64,000 nt of DNA. It comes from Nitrospira sp. (GTDB lineage Bacteria; Nitrospirota; Nitrospiria; Nitrospirales; Nitrospiraceae). A program made the position numbers and the translations under genes. Below the pieces are notes generated by a model. That model was given only the letters and a program-made list of their open reading frames with translations. It was not told the origin of the DNA and searched no databases. Below are positions 42,374 to 52,677 of this stretch, piece after piece; the stretch's first letter is position 1; each line of letters opens with the position of its first letter. The stretch is taken from contig CP060501.1 of NCBI GenBank assembly GCA_024760545.1, positions 1,959,501-2,023,500 on the forward strand, written 5' to 3'.

Positions 42374-42856
42374 ATGACTCCGGCAGAAGCCGCAGCTGCG
42401 TTGTTCAAAACCATGCCGCCGCTGATCACGGCGGTGCAGCTTGAGGAATACGGCATTGAGAGTGTTGACTGCGACGTCCAACGGATGGCGCGCGAAATCC
42501 TATCGCTCAATCTCTATTGGCTCTTTGCCGCGGTCGATGCGCATATCCCGCTCAGATATCGGGCCGCGATCAAGCAGGAACTCTTGGAGTCGATTCAGAA
42601 CGAATGGTGGAACACGGGACGGCTAGGGGCCGGCACCTGGGTGGAGTATCACACTGAACTGAATGAGCGGCAAGGGCGCTATGGCAACCTGGTTGATCAG
42701 AAAGGGATCAGCCACATGGGAGTTTGCGCTGAGGCGGCGTCCTTGATGGAAGACCAAGGCCTCGTCTCGTCCGAGAACCGCGAAAAGCTGCTGGTGTTAT
42801 TGATCGACTATGCGCCGGCTTCGGAATACGGCAGGTTGCTCGAGGAGGCAGGATAA
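42374..42856 (+). CDS. Hypothetical protein
   Basis: A 160-aa soluble protein (MTPAEAAAALFKTMPPLITAVQLEEYGIESVDCDVQRMAREILSLNLYWLFAAVDAHIPLRYRAAIKQELLESIQNEWW...). GAGGA lies just before the chosen ATG; an upstream in-frame start at 42335 is weaker. The Trp- and Glu-rich helical sequence does not match a family I recognise. It stands 112 bases after the ATP-grasp gene and convergent to gpmA. Confidence 0.6.
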   Translation: MTPAEAAAALFKTMPPLITAVQLEEYGIESVDCDVQRMAREILSLNLYWLFAAVDAHIPLRYRAAIKQELLESIQNEWWNTGRLGAGTWVEYHTELNERQGRYGNLVDQKGISHMGVCAEAASLMEDQGLVSSENREKLLVLLIDYAPASEYGRLLEEAG

Positions 42857-42884
42857 AGGCGCTGAGAACGGATCCGCTTCACGC

Positions 42885-43490
42885 TCAGAGATACCGGTGC
42901 GACAACACCGTGCCTCGCTCATCGAATTCGTAGAGTAGCGGCACGCCGGTAGGAATGTTCAGCTCCAAGACCTCTTCTTTCGACAGCCGGTCCAATTCCA
43001 TCACCAACGCACGAAGGCTATTGCCGTGCGCGGCCACGATGATAGTTTCGCCCTTCAGGAGGTGAGGTTTGATCATCCTCTCGTAATACGGTAGCGCGCG
43101 TTCTGCCGTGTCCTTGAGACTCTCTCCACCAGGCGGTTTCACATCAAAACTTCTCCGCCAGATTTTCACTTGAGCATCACCATACTTCTTGGCAGTTTCG
43201 GCCTTGTTCAGTCCCTGCAACTCTCCATACATCCGTTCGTTCAGCGCCTTATCCTTCTCGATGGGGACATCCGTTTGCCCGATGGTCTCCAAGACAATTC
43301 TCAGGGTCTCATTCGCGCGGGTAAGGACCGATGTGAAGGCACGATCGAACCTAATCTCCCGAAGCTTTTCACCGGCTTGTTTGGCTTCTTCGACCCCTTT
43401 TTCGGAGAGCGGCACGTCTACCCAACCGGTAAAACGATTTTCCAGGTTCCATTGGGATTCACCGTGACGAAGCAACACTAGTCGAGCCAT
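42885..43490 (-). CDS. gpmA: 2,3-bisphosphoglycerate-dependent phosphoglycerate mutase
   Basis: A 201-aa glycolytic/gluconeogenic enzyme interconverting 3- and 2-phosphoglycerate. The phosphohistidine motif [10 protein letters not shown] and the second His in [14 protein letters not shown] are present, with [14 protein letters not shown] and [14 protein letters not shown]. Length is on the short side, as in the short form of the family. Single gene. Confidence 0.93.
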   Translation of the reverse strand: MARLVLLRHGESQWNLENRFTGWVDVPLSEKGVEEAKQAGEKLREIRFDRAFTSVLTRANETLRIVLETIGQTDVPIEKDKALNERMYGELQGLNKAETAKKYGDAQVKIWRRSFDVKPPGGESLKDTAERALPYYERMIKPHLLKGETIIVAAHGNSLRALVMELDRLSKEEVLELNIPTGVPLLYEFDERGTVLSHRYL

Positions 43491-43558
43491 CGCCTATCCT
43501 TTGTGGTCAATGTGCCTATCTCGCCCGGAGACCAAGAATACTGAATTGCCTCGTCAAG

Positions 43559-44209
43559 TCAAGCCGGTGCCGTCATCACCGATTGCTTCGCCGGTTTGCT
43601 TGGCGATTTCTCAAAATCAAGTGAGCCATCTTGAGCCATCTTTATAAGCGTAGCCAAAAAGATAATGTAGAAGAACACGCCGACCCAGATGACGTAGGGC
43701 TGCACCCCGCCCGATTCTTTCAGGGCGCCTTCCAGGGCAGGAGCATCCAACTGGCCGGTTTTCTTGATCTCAGCAATATGCTCTCGGCAATGCCAATAGT
43801 ACAGATAGTTTGCCGTGGCCCCCGCCATGATGCTCCAGACGATGCCGGCGGAAAAATCTCCCGTGAGATACGTCGACACCATCGGACCTACGGCATAGAC
43901 GAACGCGTGCAGATACATTTTGCGGTACAGAAACCATAGAAAAGAGATGTAGAGAAATGCCGGCCAGTTCCAGGACAGCGCGAACCGCGGTTGGCCTTTC
44001 GATGAAAACTTTTTGAAGACGGCCATGTAGTGGTCGGCATTGGGGCCGATGAACTGACGCCAGAGGGTGTCCTCGACTGGAATCACCCGGTCGGTGGGAG
44101 TCTCGGCCGTCTCAGTGGCGGCCTTGACTTCGGCCAGTTTGGTTCCGCACTGATGACAGAAATTGGCGTCGTCCGGATTCTGTTGGTGGCACTGCCCACA
44201 AACCGTCAT
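43559..44209 (-). CDS. Zinc-ribbon DUF2628-type membrane protein
   Basis: About 216 aa. An N-terminal zinc ribbon (CGQCHQQNPDDANFCHQCGTKL) is followed by a membrane part beginning FKKFSSKGQPRFALSWNWPAFLYISFLWFLYRKMY with several helices, which matches the DUF2628 family. The ATG at 44209 is chosen so that the protein starts at MTVCGQC; a longer frame reaches 44263. Function unknown. It is divergent to argD with about 170 bases between. Confidence 0.75.
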   Translation of the reverse strand: MTVCGQCHQQNPDDANFCHQCGTKLAEVKAATETAETPTDRVIPVEDTLWRQFIGPNADHYMAVFKKFSSKGQPRFALSWNWPAFLYISFLWFLYRKMYLHAFVYAVGPMVSTYLTGDFSAGIVWSIMAGATANYLYYWHCREHIAEIKKTGQLDAPALEGALKESGGVQPYVIWVGVFFYIIFLATLIKMAQDGSLDFEKSPSKPAKQSVMTAPA

Positions 44210-44377
44210 GGCGACGCAGCTTACCATACTCCGACGAGGAGCAGACGGCTTATCGCATATCACTGCCTGTCAAGCTGGAAACACGCTTCCTCCAACCAGT
44301 CCAGCCCCTATTCCGCTTATTGCTCTTCCCATTGGCCCTGTGCTAGCTTTTCTTTTTTTATAAGGGGATACGCCATC

Positions 44378-45595
44378 ATGCCGACCGAGGAATTGAAAGA
44401 CGAGGCCGCGAAGTATCTGATGCAGACCTACGGCCGTCAGCCGGTCTCAATCGTACGGGGGCGAGGCGCCAAGGTGTATGACCTGGAGGGGCGAGAGTAT
44501 CTGGATTTCGTCGGGGGAATCGCCGTCAATATCTTGGGGCATGGTCATCCGGATCTCGTAAAGACGATCCAACGTCAAGCGGCACAACTGATTCACACAT
44601 CAAACCTCTATTACACCGAACCTCAAGTAAAGCTGGCTCGCTTGCTGGTGGACCACTCGTTCGCGGATCGCGTGTTCTTCTGTAACAGCGGAGCCGAAGC
44701 CAATGAAGCGGCGATCAAGCTGGCACGACGGTATGGACATGAGCGACATGGAGCGGCCCGATTCGAAGTGATCACGATGAAGAACTCGTTCCATGGCCGT
44801 ACGCTGGGGATGATCACAGCCACGGGACAAGAAAAAGTTCAGAAAGGCTTCGAACCGCTGATGCCCGGGTTTGCTTATGCCCCGTTCAATGATTTCAGCG
44901 CAATCGAGTCCATGGTCACCGAACGAACGGCAGCGATCATGCTGGAGCCGATTCAGGCGGAAGGCGGCGTACATGTCGCCAACCAGGATTATCTGAAGAG
45001 CCTGCGTGAGCTCTGTACGCAACAAGACATTCTCCTTATTTTCGATGAAATCCAAACCGGCATGGGCAGAACCGGTACATTCTTCGCCTATGAACAATTC
45101 GGTGTGCAGCCCGACATCATGACCCTGGCAAAGGGCCTCGCTGGAGGAGTACCGATCGGAGCCTGCCTCGCGAAGGAGTCGGTCGCCGCAGCGTTTACAC
45201 CCGGCTCCCATGCGTCGACATTCGGTGGAAACCCGCTGGCTTGTGCTGCCGCGCTGACCGTTTGCCAGGTGCTGCTCGAAGGGCGAGTGCTCGATCAAGC
45301 GAAACGCATGGGTGAATATCTGGCAAAGGGGTTGGCCGACTGCAAAGACCGCCATCGAATCGTGCAGGACGTGCGGGGCCTCGGTCTGTTGCAGGGTATG
45401 GAGTTGGAGATCGATGCCAGAACCATCGTAGCCGATGCGTTGGCCCGTGGTGTCTTGATCAATGCCGTGAACGAGCGGGTGCTCCGATTTGTGCCACCGT
45501 TGATCATCACGCAAAATGAGATCGACAAACTTATTGAGCTCCTCGGTACGTTGTTTACCCAGCGTCAGATCGCAGGGAAAGGCTCCCACCACTGA
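44378..45595 (+). CDS. argD: Acetylornithine aminotransferase
   Basis: A 405-aa PLP-dependent class III aminotransferase of arginine (and often lysine) synthesis. The PLP region is seen in SGAEANEAAIKLARR, FDEIQTGMGRTGTFFAYEQFGVQPDIMTLAKGLAGGVPIGACL, with the Schiff-base Lys in LAKGLAGG. It can also serve as succinyldiaminopimelate aminotransferase, which fits its position in a joint arg/dap unit. Start ATG 44378 (MPTEELKDEAAKYL). The next gene starts at the same TGA/ATG junction. Confidence 0.92.
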   Translation: MPTEELKDEAAKYLMQTYGRQPVSIVRGRGAKVYDLEGREYLDFVGGIAVNILGHGHPDLVKTIQRQAAQLIHTSNLYYTEPQVKLARLLVDHSFADRVFFCNSGAEANEAAIKLARRYGHERHGAARFEVITMKNSFHGRTLGMITATGQEKVQKGFEPLMPGFAYAPFNDFSAIESMVTERTAAIMLEPIQAEGGVHVANQDYLKSLRELCTQQDILLIFDEIQTGMGRTGTFFAYEQFGVQPDIMTLAKGLAGGVPIGACLAKESVAAAFTPGSHASTFGGNPLACAAALTVCQVLLEGRVLDQAKRMGEYLAKGLADCKDRHRIVQDVRGLGLLQGMELEIDARTIVADALARGVLINAVNERVLRFVPPLIITQNEIDKLIELLGTLFTQRQIAGKGSHH

Positions 45596-46572
45596 TGACC
45601 GGACCCGTCCGACATAGAATGGGTGCCGAGCGCTACGCCAAAGATCTCTTGGACGTCGCGACGATGCCGCGGCAGCAGGTCCTCGACCTGCTGCGTTTGG
45701 CGATGTCGCTTAAGCGCAACCAGCGCCGAGGCACACCGCACCGGTTACTGCCCGGGAAAACATTGGGGCTGCTGTTTCAGAAACCGTCGACACGGACTCG
45801 CGTGTCGTTTGAGGCGGGAATGAACCAGTTGGGCGGCCACGCGCTGGTTCTTCCCATGGGAGACATTCAGCTTTCGCGTGGGGAGACGGTATCGGACACC
45901 GCACGCGTCTTGTCCCGTTACCTGGACGGTATCGTGATTCGGACCTATGACCATTCTATCGTCGAAGAGTGGTCGGCTGAAGCCAGTATGCCGGTTATTA
46001 ACGGGCTGACGGACCATAGCCATCCCTGTCAGGCGTTGTCCGATTTATTGACGATTCAGGAAATCAAGGGTCGATTGGCGGGACTCAGTCTTGCCTACAT
46101 CGGGGATGGAAACAACGTGGCCAACTCGCTCATCGAAGCGGGGGCCAAGATGGGGATGCGCGTGGTGGTCGGATGCCCGTCCGGCTATCAGCCGGATCAG
46201 CGAGTGGTCGATCGAGCACGGGTAGAAGGGCAAGCCACAGGTGCCTCCATCGAGGTGTTGGAGAATCCTCTCGTCGCGGTGAAGGAAGCGGATGTTCTGT
46301 ATACCGACGTCTGGATCAGCATGGGCCGCGAACGGGAACAGACAAGACGATTGCGGACACTTGCCCCCTATCAGCTCAACAAACGGCTGCTGCAACGGGC
46401 GAAACCCGACGCCATCGTCATGCACTGCTTGCCGGCACATCGAGGTGAAGAAATTACAGCCGAGGTGTTGGACGGACCGCAGTCGGTGGTGATTGATCAA
46501 GCAGAAAATCGGTTGCACATGCAAAAGGCAATTTTGACTCAGTTGCTGAACCGAAAGAAAGGTACGCGATAA
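45595..46572 (+). CDS. argF: Ornithine carbamoyltransferase
   Basis: A 325-aa enzyme making citrulline from ornithine and carbamoyl phosphate. Carbamoyl-phosphate loop STRTRVSFEAG, HPCQALSDLLTI, and ornithine site HCLPAHRGEEI are present. The ATG overlaps the argD stop; a 9-base gap leads to argG. The upstream MTGPVRHRMGAERYAKDLLDV end is normal. Confidence 0.95.
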   Translation: MTGPVRHRMGAERYAKDLLDVATMPRQQVLDLLRLAMSLKRNQRRGTPHRLLPGKTLGLLFQKPSTRTRVSFEAGMNQLGGHALVLPMGDIQLSRGETVSDTARVLSRYLDGIVIRTYDHSIVEEWSAEASMPVINGLTDHSHPCQALSDLLTIQEIKGRLAGLSLAYIGDGNNVANSLIEAGAKMGMRVVVGCPSGYQPDQRVVDRARVEGQATGASIEVLENPLVAVKEADVLYTDVWISMGREREQTRRLRTLAPYQLNKRLLQRAKPDAIVMHCLPAHRGEEITAEVLDGPQSVVIDQAENRLHMQKAILTQLLNRKKGTR

Positions 46573-46581
46573 CTCGCCATC

Positions 46582-47796
46582 ATGAAGCCAAAGCCGATCA
46601 AGAAAATTGTCCTGGCCTATTCCGGCGGACTCGACACTTCAGTCATCCTCAAGTGGTTGCAGGAAACCTATCAGGCCGAAGTCATCGCGTTTTGCGCCGA
46701 CCTTGGACAGGGCGAAGATTTGAAAGCCGTCAAGGCAAAGGCCCAGACGCTCGGTGTCAAGAAGGTCTATGTCGAGGATCTGCGAGAAACCTTCGTCAAA
46801 GATTACGTGTTCCCCATGTTACGTGGAAACGCCATGTATGAGGGCTGTTATCTCCTCGGTACTTCGATCGCCCGGCCGCTGATCGCCCGCCGACAAGCGG
46901 AAATCGCCCTGAAAGAAGGAGCCGAAGCGGTGTCGCACGGAGCCACGGGAAAGGGCAATGATCAGGTACGTTTCGAGCTGACGTACATGGCGCTCGCGCC
47001 AGGCCTGAAGATCATCGCGCCTTGGCGGGAATGGACCATGCGATCTCGTCGTGAACTGATCGAGTATGCCGATCGCCACGGCATTCCCGTGACTGCGACG
47101 AAAGCCAAGCCATACAGCACAGATCCAAATCTGTTTCACATCAGTTATGAAGGCGGGATTCTCGAAGACCCATGGGAAGCGCCGCCTGACGAAATATTTC
47201 AAATGACCGTCTCGCCGGAAAAGGCACCTGATACACCGCGTGAGGTCGAGATCGACTATGAAGCGGGCAACCCCATCGCGGTCGACGGCAAAAAGATGAG
47301 CCCGGCTGGCTTGCTCGCCCATCTCAATAGATTGGGCGGCGCGCATGGGATCGGCCGGGTCGATCTGGTGGAAAACCGCTATGTCGGGATGAAGTCGCGC
47401 GGAGTCTATGAAACGCCGGGAGGGACGATTTTACACGTCGCCCACCGCGGGCTCGAATCCCTGACCATGGACCGTGAAGTCCTCCACTTCCGAGACAGTC
47501 TGATCCCTCGGTTTGCCGATCTGATTTACAACGGATATTGGTTCAGCCCTGAGCGCGAAATGGTGCAGACAGCCATCGATGAAGCGCAGAAGGACGTGAG
47601 CGGCACGGCGCGAGTGAAACTATACAAGGGAAGCTGTACGTTGGTGGGGCGCAAATCCAAAAAGTCCCTCTATCGGCTGGACATCGCAACGTTCGAGGAA
47701 GACGACGTGTACAATCAAAAAGACGCGGAGGGCTTCATTCGCCTGAACGCATTACGGCTGAAGATTCGTGCTCAGAGGAAAAAGGCGTCGACCTGA
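46582..47796 (+). CDS. argG: Argininosuccinate synthase
   Basis: A 404-aa ATP-dependent enzyme joining citrulline and aspartate. The PP-loop [17 protein letters not shown] and the citrulline/aspartate region [20 protein letters not shown] are present. It starts 9 bases after argF and its stop overlaps the argH ATG. Length is standard. Confidence 0.95.
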   Translation: MKPKPIKKIVLAYSGGLDTSVILKWLQETYQAEVIAFCADLGQGEDLKAVKAKAQTLGVKKVYVEDLRETFVKDYVFPMLRGNAMYEGCYLLGTSIARPLIARRQAEIALKEGAEAVSHGATGKGNDQVRFELTYMALAPGLKIIAPWREWTMRSRRELIEYADRHGIPVTATKAKPYSTDPNLFHISYEGGILEDPWEAPPDEIFQMTVSPEKAPDTPREVEIDYEAGNPIAVDGKKMSPAGLLAHLNRLGGAHGIGRVDLVENRYVGMKSRGVYETPGGTILHVAHRGLESLTMDREVLHFRDSLIPRFADLIYNGYWFSPEREMVQTAIDEAQKDVSGTARVKLYKGSCTLVGRKSKKSLYRLDIATFEEDDVYNQKDAEGFIRLNALRLKIRAQRKKAST

Positions 47797-49205
47797 TGGC
47801 CAAGAGCAAGCGCCACCGGAATCCGGCTGGTGGGGGTAAGGCCTGGGAGGGCCGATTTCGAGAGAAGACCAATCGATTGGTCGAAGCATTTACCCGGTCG
47901 GTGGCCGTCGACAGCAGGCTGTACGCCGAGGACATCGCCGGCAGCATCGCTCATTGTAGGACACTGGGAAAAGCACGTGTCCTCACCCCGATGGAGACGC
48001 GTGCGATCGTCCGTGGTTTGGAATCAGTCAAACGAGAGTTGGACCGTGGCCAATTTACATTCTCGCCCCAGGACGAAGATATCCACATGGCGATCGAACG
48101 CCGGTTGACCGAAATGATCGGCCCATTGGGGGGGAAACTGCACACGGGCCGCAGCCGGAACGATCAAGTGGCATTAGACATTCGGCTGTATTTGCGGACG
48201 CAGCTGGACCAACTGCTTGAGGGGCTACTCGGGTTGCAACGCGTGCTGGTGGCAAAGGCTGGCGCAAACCGGACGACCATGATGCCGGGGTATACCCACT
48301 TGCAACGGGCTCAGCCTGTCCTGTTTGCACATCACTTGTTGGCGTATGTGGAGATGTTCGAACGAGACAAAGGTCGACTCCATGATGCGAGGGTCCGGCT
48401 CAATGTCATGCCACTGGGGTCGGGCGCTTTGGCCGGTACGAATTATCCGCTAAACCGACGATATACAGCTGAATTACTGGGCTTTCCCGCGGTGACCATG
48501 AACAGTATGGATGCGGTCTCCGATCGCGACTTTGTGATTGAAGTGGCCTCAGCCCTTTCGATCATGATGATGCATTTGTCACGGCTGAGTGAAGAGTTGA
48601 TCGTGTGGGCTTCGCAGGAGTTTCAATTCGTTGATCTGCCGGATGCCTTCTGCACGGGAAGCAGCATGATGCCGCAGAAGAAGAATCCGGACGTCCCCGA
48701 GTTGGTCCGAGGAAAGACGGGGCGCGTATACGGGCACTTGGTCAATCTCCTGACCATGCTCAAGGCCCTGCCCTTAAGTTATAATCGAGATCTGCAAGAG
48801 GACAAGCCGGCGCTCTTTGATGCCCTCGATACGGTGGCATCCTCCCTTCGAGTGATGACGGAGTTGATGCGCCGACTCAAAGTCAACCGGGAGGCGTTGA
48901 AGCGAGCATTGCACGGAGGCGGACTGCTTGCCACGGAACTAGCCGACTACTTGGTCATGAGAGGAGTGCCTTTTCGCGAAGCCCACGGTATCACCGGACG
49001 AATTGTCCGGGCTGCCCTTGATCGAGGACGTGACGTGGCCGATTTATCGATCGAGGAGTTACAGACATTTTGTGACCGGATCGAAAAGGGAGTGTTTTCT
49101 CGGCTGACCGCCGCCGCCGCAATCGACCACAAAGCACAAATCGGCGGAACAGCCAGGGGGCGGGTTGAGCAGCGGCTCAAAGAGCTGGAGCAATTGCTGT
49201 CATGA
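47796..49205 (+). CDS. argH: Argininosuccinate lyase
   Basis: A 469-aa lyase that releases arginine and fumarate. The fumarase/ASL signature GSSMMPQKKNPDVPELVRGKTGR is present, and the start region shows WEGRFREKTNRLVEAFTRSVAVDSRLYAEDIAGSIAH. The next small gene starts 4 bases before the stop (ATGA). Confidence 0.95.
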   Translation: MAKSKRHRNPAGGGKAWEGRFREKTNRLVEAFTRSVAVDSRLYAEDIAGSIAHCRTLGKARVLTPMETRAIVRGLESVKRELDRGQFTFSPQDEDIHMAIERRLTEMIGPLGGKLHTGRSRNDQVALDIRLYLRTQLDQLLEGLLGLQRVLVAKAGANRTTMMPGYTHLQRAQPVLFAHHLLAYVEMFERDKGRLHDARVRLNVMPLGSGALAGTNYPLNRRYTAELLGFPAVTMNSMDAVSDRDFVIEVASALSIMMMHLSRLSEELIVWASQEFQFVDLPDAFCTGSSMMPQKKNPDVPELVRGKTGRVYGHLVNLLTMLKALPLSYNRDLQEDKPALFDALDTVASSLRVMTELMRRLKVNREALKRALHGGGLLATELADYLVMRGVPFREAHGITGRIVRAALDRGRDVADLSIEELQTFCDRIEKGVFSRLTAAAAIDHKAQIGGTARGRVEQRLKELEQLLS

Positions 49206-49429
49206 AAATGCTCGTGATCATTGCATGCGCAGCTTTATTCGCTTCTTGCGGAGTCGTGGGTTCTCCCGTTCCGCCGGAATACGTGGGGGTCGCCGTCACG
49301 ATCGACAAACAAAAGAAACAGCATGCACTTGAGGCAGAACGTGACGCGGTGGACCCGGCTGTAGGGGACCCGTCCCTTGAAAATCCTGACATCAATCTGC
49401 CACCGTCATACCCGGTTGGGACACGGTAA
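49202..49429 (+). CDS. Small lipoprotein in the arg-lys operon
   Basis: 75 aa with a lipoprotein signal (MKMLVIIACAALFASCGVVG; lipobox FASC, lipidated C16). The mature part is short and Pro-rich (SPVPPEYVGVAVTIDKQKKQHALEAERDAVDPAVGDPSLENPDINLPPSYPVG). It overlaps argH by 4 bases and precedes lysA by 45 bases. A small lipoprotein before lysA (cf. LptM/YifL) occurs in other bacteria, but identity with that family is not certain from the sequence. Confidence 0.7.
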   Translation: MKMLVIIACAALFASCGVVGSPVPPEYVGVAVTIDKQKKQHALEAERDAVDPAVGDPSLENPDINLPPSYPVGTR

Positions 49430-49474
49430 GAGGTTCTCGCTTGGCACACCGACATCAATTCGAGGGTCGACACC

Positions 49475-50746
49475 ATGCATAGCTTTGAGTATCACCACGG
49501 AGAGTTGTACTGCGAACAGGTACCGGTCAGTCGGGTAGCAAAGGAACTCGGTACGCCTTGCTACATCTATAGCCATGAGACGCTGGTCCGTCATTTTCAT
49601 GCCTACGACGGGGCATTTAAGAATATTCCTCACGTCCTTGCGTTTGCGATGAAAGCCAATTCCAACCTCGCCATCTTGCGATTGATGGCCAGAGAAGGCA
49701 GCGGGGTTGATATCGTTTCAGGGGGAGAGTTGTTTCGCGCCTTGAAAGCCGGTGTCCCGGCCTCCAAGATCGTGTTTGCCGGAGTCGGGAAGGCTCCCGA
49801 CGAAATTCGTGATGCGCTCAAAGCGGATATCCTGATGTTCAACGTGGAATCACCGGCTGAGCTGCATGCTCTCAGTCAAGTAGCCGCCGAAGTCGGCAAG
49901 AAAGCGCGCGTGGCGCTGCGAATCAATCCTGACATAGACCCGAAAACACATCCTTATATTTCCACCGGGCTCAAGAAAAGTAAATTCGGCATCGCGGCGG
50001 ATCGGGCGGTGGAAGACTTCTCCCTCGCCGCGTCGATGAGCCATATCGACGTTGTAGGCGTCCATGCACATATCGGATCTCAGCTGACGGATGTCACGCC
50101 CTTCATTGAAGCCTTGAAAAAAGTCGTCAGTCTCGTCGAGACATTGAAAGGAAAAGGCATCAACATCCGTTATCTGAATATCGGAGGCGGGCTTGGTATC
50201 ACGTACTCGGATGAAAAGCCGCCGTTACCTCAAGACCTCTCCAATGCGATCTTGCCGCTCGTGCAAGGGTTGAACATCACGCTCGTCATGGAGCCGGGGC
50301 GTGTCATCGTCGGGAATGCCGGAATCCTGGTCACAAAAGCCATGTATCTGAAAGAAGGAGAAGCGAAGAGCTTCATCATTGTCGACGCTGCGATGAACGA
50401 TCTGATTCGGCCCAGCCTGTACGGAGCCTACCACGAGATACGCCCGGTGAATGAAGAAGCGGCTCGTCGGACCAGACAGACGGTGGATATTGTTGGGCCG
50501 GTCTGTGAATCCGGAGATTTTCTGGCGAAGGACCGGTCGCTGCCGAGCGTCAAGCCGGGTGAGTTGTTGGCAGTCATGAGCGCGGGGGCCTATGGCTTTG
50601 TGATGGCTTCCAATTACAACTCTCGGCCTCGTGTACCGGAAGTGCTCGTCAAAGGTGGAGAATTCCACGTCATCCGCGAGCGAGAAACGTACGACGACCT
50701 TATCAAAGGAGAGACGATTCCCCCGTTCTTACGCGAGCAGGTATGA
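49475..50746 (+). CDS. lysA: Diaminopimelate decarboxylase
   Basis: A 423-aa PLP enzyme forming lysine from meso-diaminopimelate. PLP-Lys in FAMKANSNLAILRLM, VHAHIGSQLTD, NIGGGLGITYSDEKPP and the CESGDFLAKDR motif with its conserved Cys are present. It shares a 4-base overlap with dapA (ATGA). Confidence 0.95.
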   Translation: MHSFEYHHGELYCEQVPVSRVAKELGTPCYIYSHETLVRHFHAYDGAFKNIPHVLAFAMKANSNLAILRLMAREGSGVDIVSGGELFRALKAGVPASKIVFAGVGKAPDEIRDALKADILMFNVESPAELHALSQVAAEVGKKARVALRINPDIDPKTHPYISTGLKKSKFGIAADRAVEDFSLAASMSHIDVVGVHAHIGSQLTDVTPFIEALKKVVSLVETLKGKGINIRYLNIGGGLGITYSDEKPPLPQDLSNAILPLVQGLNITLVMEPGRVIVGNAGILVTKAMYLKEGEAKSFIIVDAAMNDLIRPSLYGAYHEIRPVNEEAARRTRQTVDIVGPVCESGDFLAKDRSLPSVKPGELLAVMSAGAYGFVMASNYNSRPRVPEVLVKGGEFHVIRERETYDDLIKGETIPPFLREQV

Positions 50747-51621
50747 GTATGTTTACCGGATCTCTTGTCGCTATTGTCACGCCGTTTCGAGAAGGCAAGG
50801 TTGACGAACGCGCCTTGGCTGAGCTGATCGAATGGCAAATCGCCAACGGCACCAACGGCATTGTTCCCTGTGGGACCACTGGTGAGTCGGCCACGCTTTC
50901 TCATGACGAGCATAATCGGGTGATCGAGCTGACGGTTGAAGTCGTCCGGCGGCGTGTACCCGTCATTGCTGGAACCGGCTCGAACAGCACGGAAGAGGCC
51001 ATCGCGCTCACCCAGCATGCAAAACAAGTTGGTGTCGATGGGGCCTTGCTGATCACCCCCTACTACAACAAACCCACCCAGGAAGGCCTCTATCGCCACT
51101 ATAAGGCGGTCGCTGAAACCGTCGACTTGCCTTTGGTCCTGTACAACATTCCTGGTCGTACCGGAGTCAACATGCTGCCGGCGACGATCGCTCGACTCTC
51201 CGCTATCAAGACAATCGTCGGAGTTAAGGAAGGAAGTGGGTCGGTCCAGCAGGCTTCGGATATCGTGCAGATGTGCGGCGACCGTCTCACCGTATTGGCC
51301 GGTGACGATGCCCTCACGCTACCGATGATGGCGGTCGGAGGAAAGGGCGTCATTACTGTCACGGCCAACATCGTGCCGACCGAAATGGCTGATCTTGTGA
51401 AGGCTTTTGCAGAAGGGAACATCGACGAAGCTCGACGGATTCATTTCAAGCTGTCTCCCCTCTTTGCCGCGTTGTTCTACGAGACCAACCCCATTCCCGT
51501 CAAGGAAGCCTTGGGACTCATGGGCAAGATTGACCCGGAATTGCGCTTGCCGCTTTGCCCAATGGCACCGGACACCCGTGAGAAGTTGATTCGCGTCTTA
51601 AAAGAAGCGGGATTGATCTAA
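50743..51621 (+). CDS. dapA: 4-hydroxy-tetrahydrodipicolinate synthase
   Basis: A 292-aa class I aldolase condensing pyruvate with aspartate semialdehyde. Signatures GTNGIVPCGTTGESATLSHDEH and YNIPGRTGVNML are present, and the Schiff-base Lys sits in IVGVKEGSG. It is the committed step of lysine/peptidoglycan DAP synthesis. It overlaps lysA and precedes dapB by 28 bases. Confidence 0.95.
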   Translation: MSMFTGSLVAIVTPFREGKVDERALAELIEWQIANGTNGIVPCGTTGESATLSHDEHNRVIELTVEVVRRRVPVIAGTGSNSTEEAIALTQHAKQVGVDGALLITPYYNKPTQEGLYRHYKAVAETVDLPLVLYNIPGRTGVNMLPATIARLSAIKTIVGVKEGSGSVQQASDIVQMCGDRLTVLAGDDALTLPMMAVGGKGVITVTANIVPTEMADLVKAFAEGNIDEARRIHFKLSPLFAALFYETNPIPVKEALGLMGKIDPELRLPLCPMAPDTREKLIRVLKEAGLI

Positions 51622-51649
51622 CTGTCGAAGTGTCGAGGTGCACGTCGTC

Positions 51650-52453
51650 ATGATCAAAGTCATCGTTGCAGGTGCGGCCGGCCGAATGGGCTGCCGCCTC
51701 GTGTCGCTGATCAAAGACTCCACTGCTTTGATGCTGGCAGGAGCTTTAGAAGGAAAAACTCATCCGGCACTGGGAGAGGATGCAGGTGAAACCGCCGGAG
51801 CAGGACGTGCCGACGTTCCCATCACAGACGATCTCTCCGCTTTGATGGAACGAGGAGAAGTTGTGATCGACTTTTCCGCACCCGAAGCGACTCTTGAACA
51901 CATGCGGACGATCGTCCGCCATCGGCGTGCAATGGTGATCGGAACGACCGGCTTCTCAACGACTCAGCTCGAAGAGTTGAAGTCCTTAGCCCAGCAGATA
52001 CCGTGTGTGTTTTCTCCGAATATGAGTGTCGGGATCAACCTGATCTACAAAGTCATTGCCGAAATGGCCAGAACTCTCGGCGACGATTATGACATTGAAG
52101 TTATCGAAGCTCATCATCGGCTGAAGAAAGACGCACCGAGTGGCACAGCTCTGAAAATCGCCGAAGTTCTCGCGCGTTCCGTGAACCGCGACTTGAACCA
52201 AGTTGGCGTCTACGCTCGTAAGGGGTTGGTCGGCGAGCGAGCCAAGGGAGAAATTGGTGTGCAAACTATTCGCGCCGGCGATATCGTCGGCGATCATACC
52301 GTGCTGTTCGGCGGCATGGGCGAGCGAATCGAAGTTACCCACCGAGCCAGCAGTCGCGACACATTCGCTCAAGGAGCTCTCCGTGCCGCGAGATGGGTTG
52401 TCCGTCAGCCGCCCGGCTTGTACGACATGATGGATGTCTTGAGCCTTCGTTGA
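51650..52453 (+). CDS. dapB: 4-hydroxy-tetrahydrodipicolinate reductase
   Basis: A 267-aa NAD(P)H reductase following DapA. Rossmann start VIVAGAAGRMGCRLV, the EAHHRLKKDAPSGTALK segment and the AQGALRAARWV end are family features. The ATG at 51650 is preferred over a GTG at 51638, because GAGGTG then sits at a proper distance. Last gene of the unit. Confidence 0.93.
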   Translation: MIKVIVAGAAGRMGCRLVSLIKDSTALMLAGALEGKTHPALGEDAGETAGAGRADVPITDDLSALMERGEVVIDFSAPEATLEHMRTIVRHRRAMVIGTTGFSTTQLEELKSLAQQIPCVFSPNMSVGINLIYKVIAEMARTLGDDYDIEVIEAHHRLKKDAPSGTALKIAEVLARSVNRDLNQVGVYARKGLVGERAKGEIGVQTIRAGDIVGDHTVLFGGMGERIEVTHRASSRDTFAQGALRAARWVVRQPPGLYDMMDVLSLR

Positions 52454-52677
52454 CCAGCTTCAGCCTTATATCTCATCATCTGAACAGCCGGTCGTTTGTT
52501 CTGCAACATTCCTCTCGTCTTAGGGTTTCACTGCCGTTGAAGGTAGCGAAAACAGTGACGAGTCTTCCTTCGTGAATATAGTGATTACCCGCGTGGGCTG
52601 GAAGCTGTTCCGGTCATGAGCGACCTGCAGCCCGCCGGCTGGTCAAACAGTGAGGATTTGGGGTTCGACAGGAAGGA

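Noticed and set aside
44600..45592. 330-codon antisense frame in argD
   Set aside because: Shadow of a conserved aminotransferase gene.
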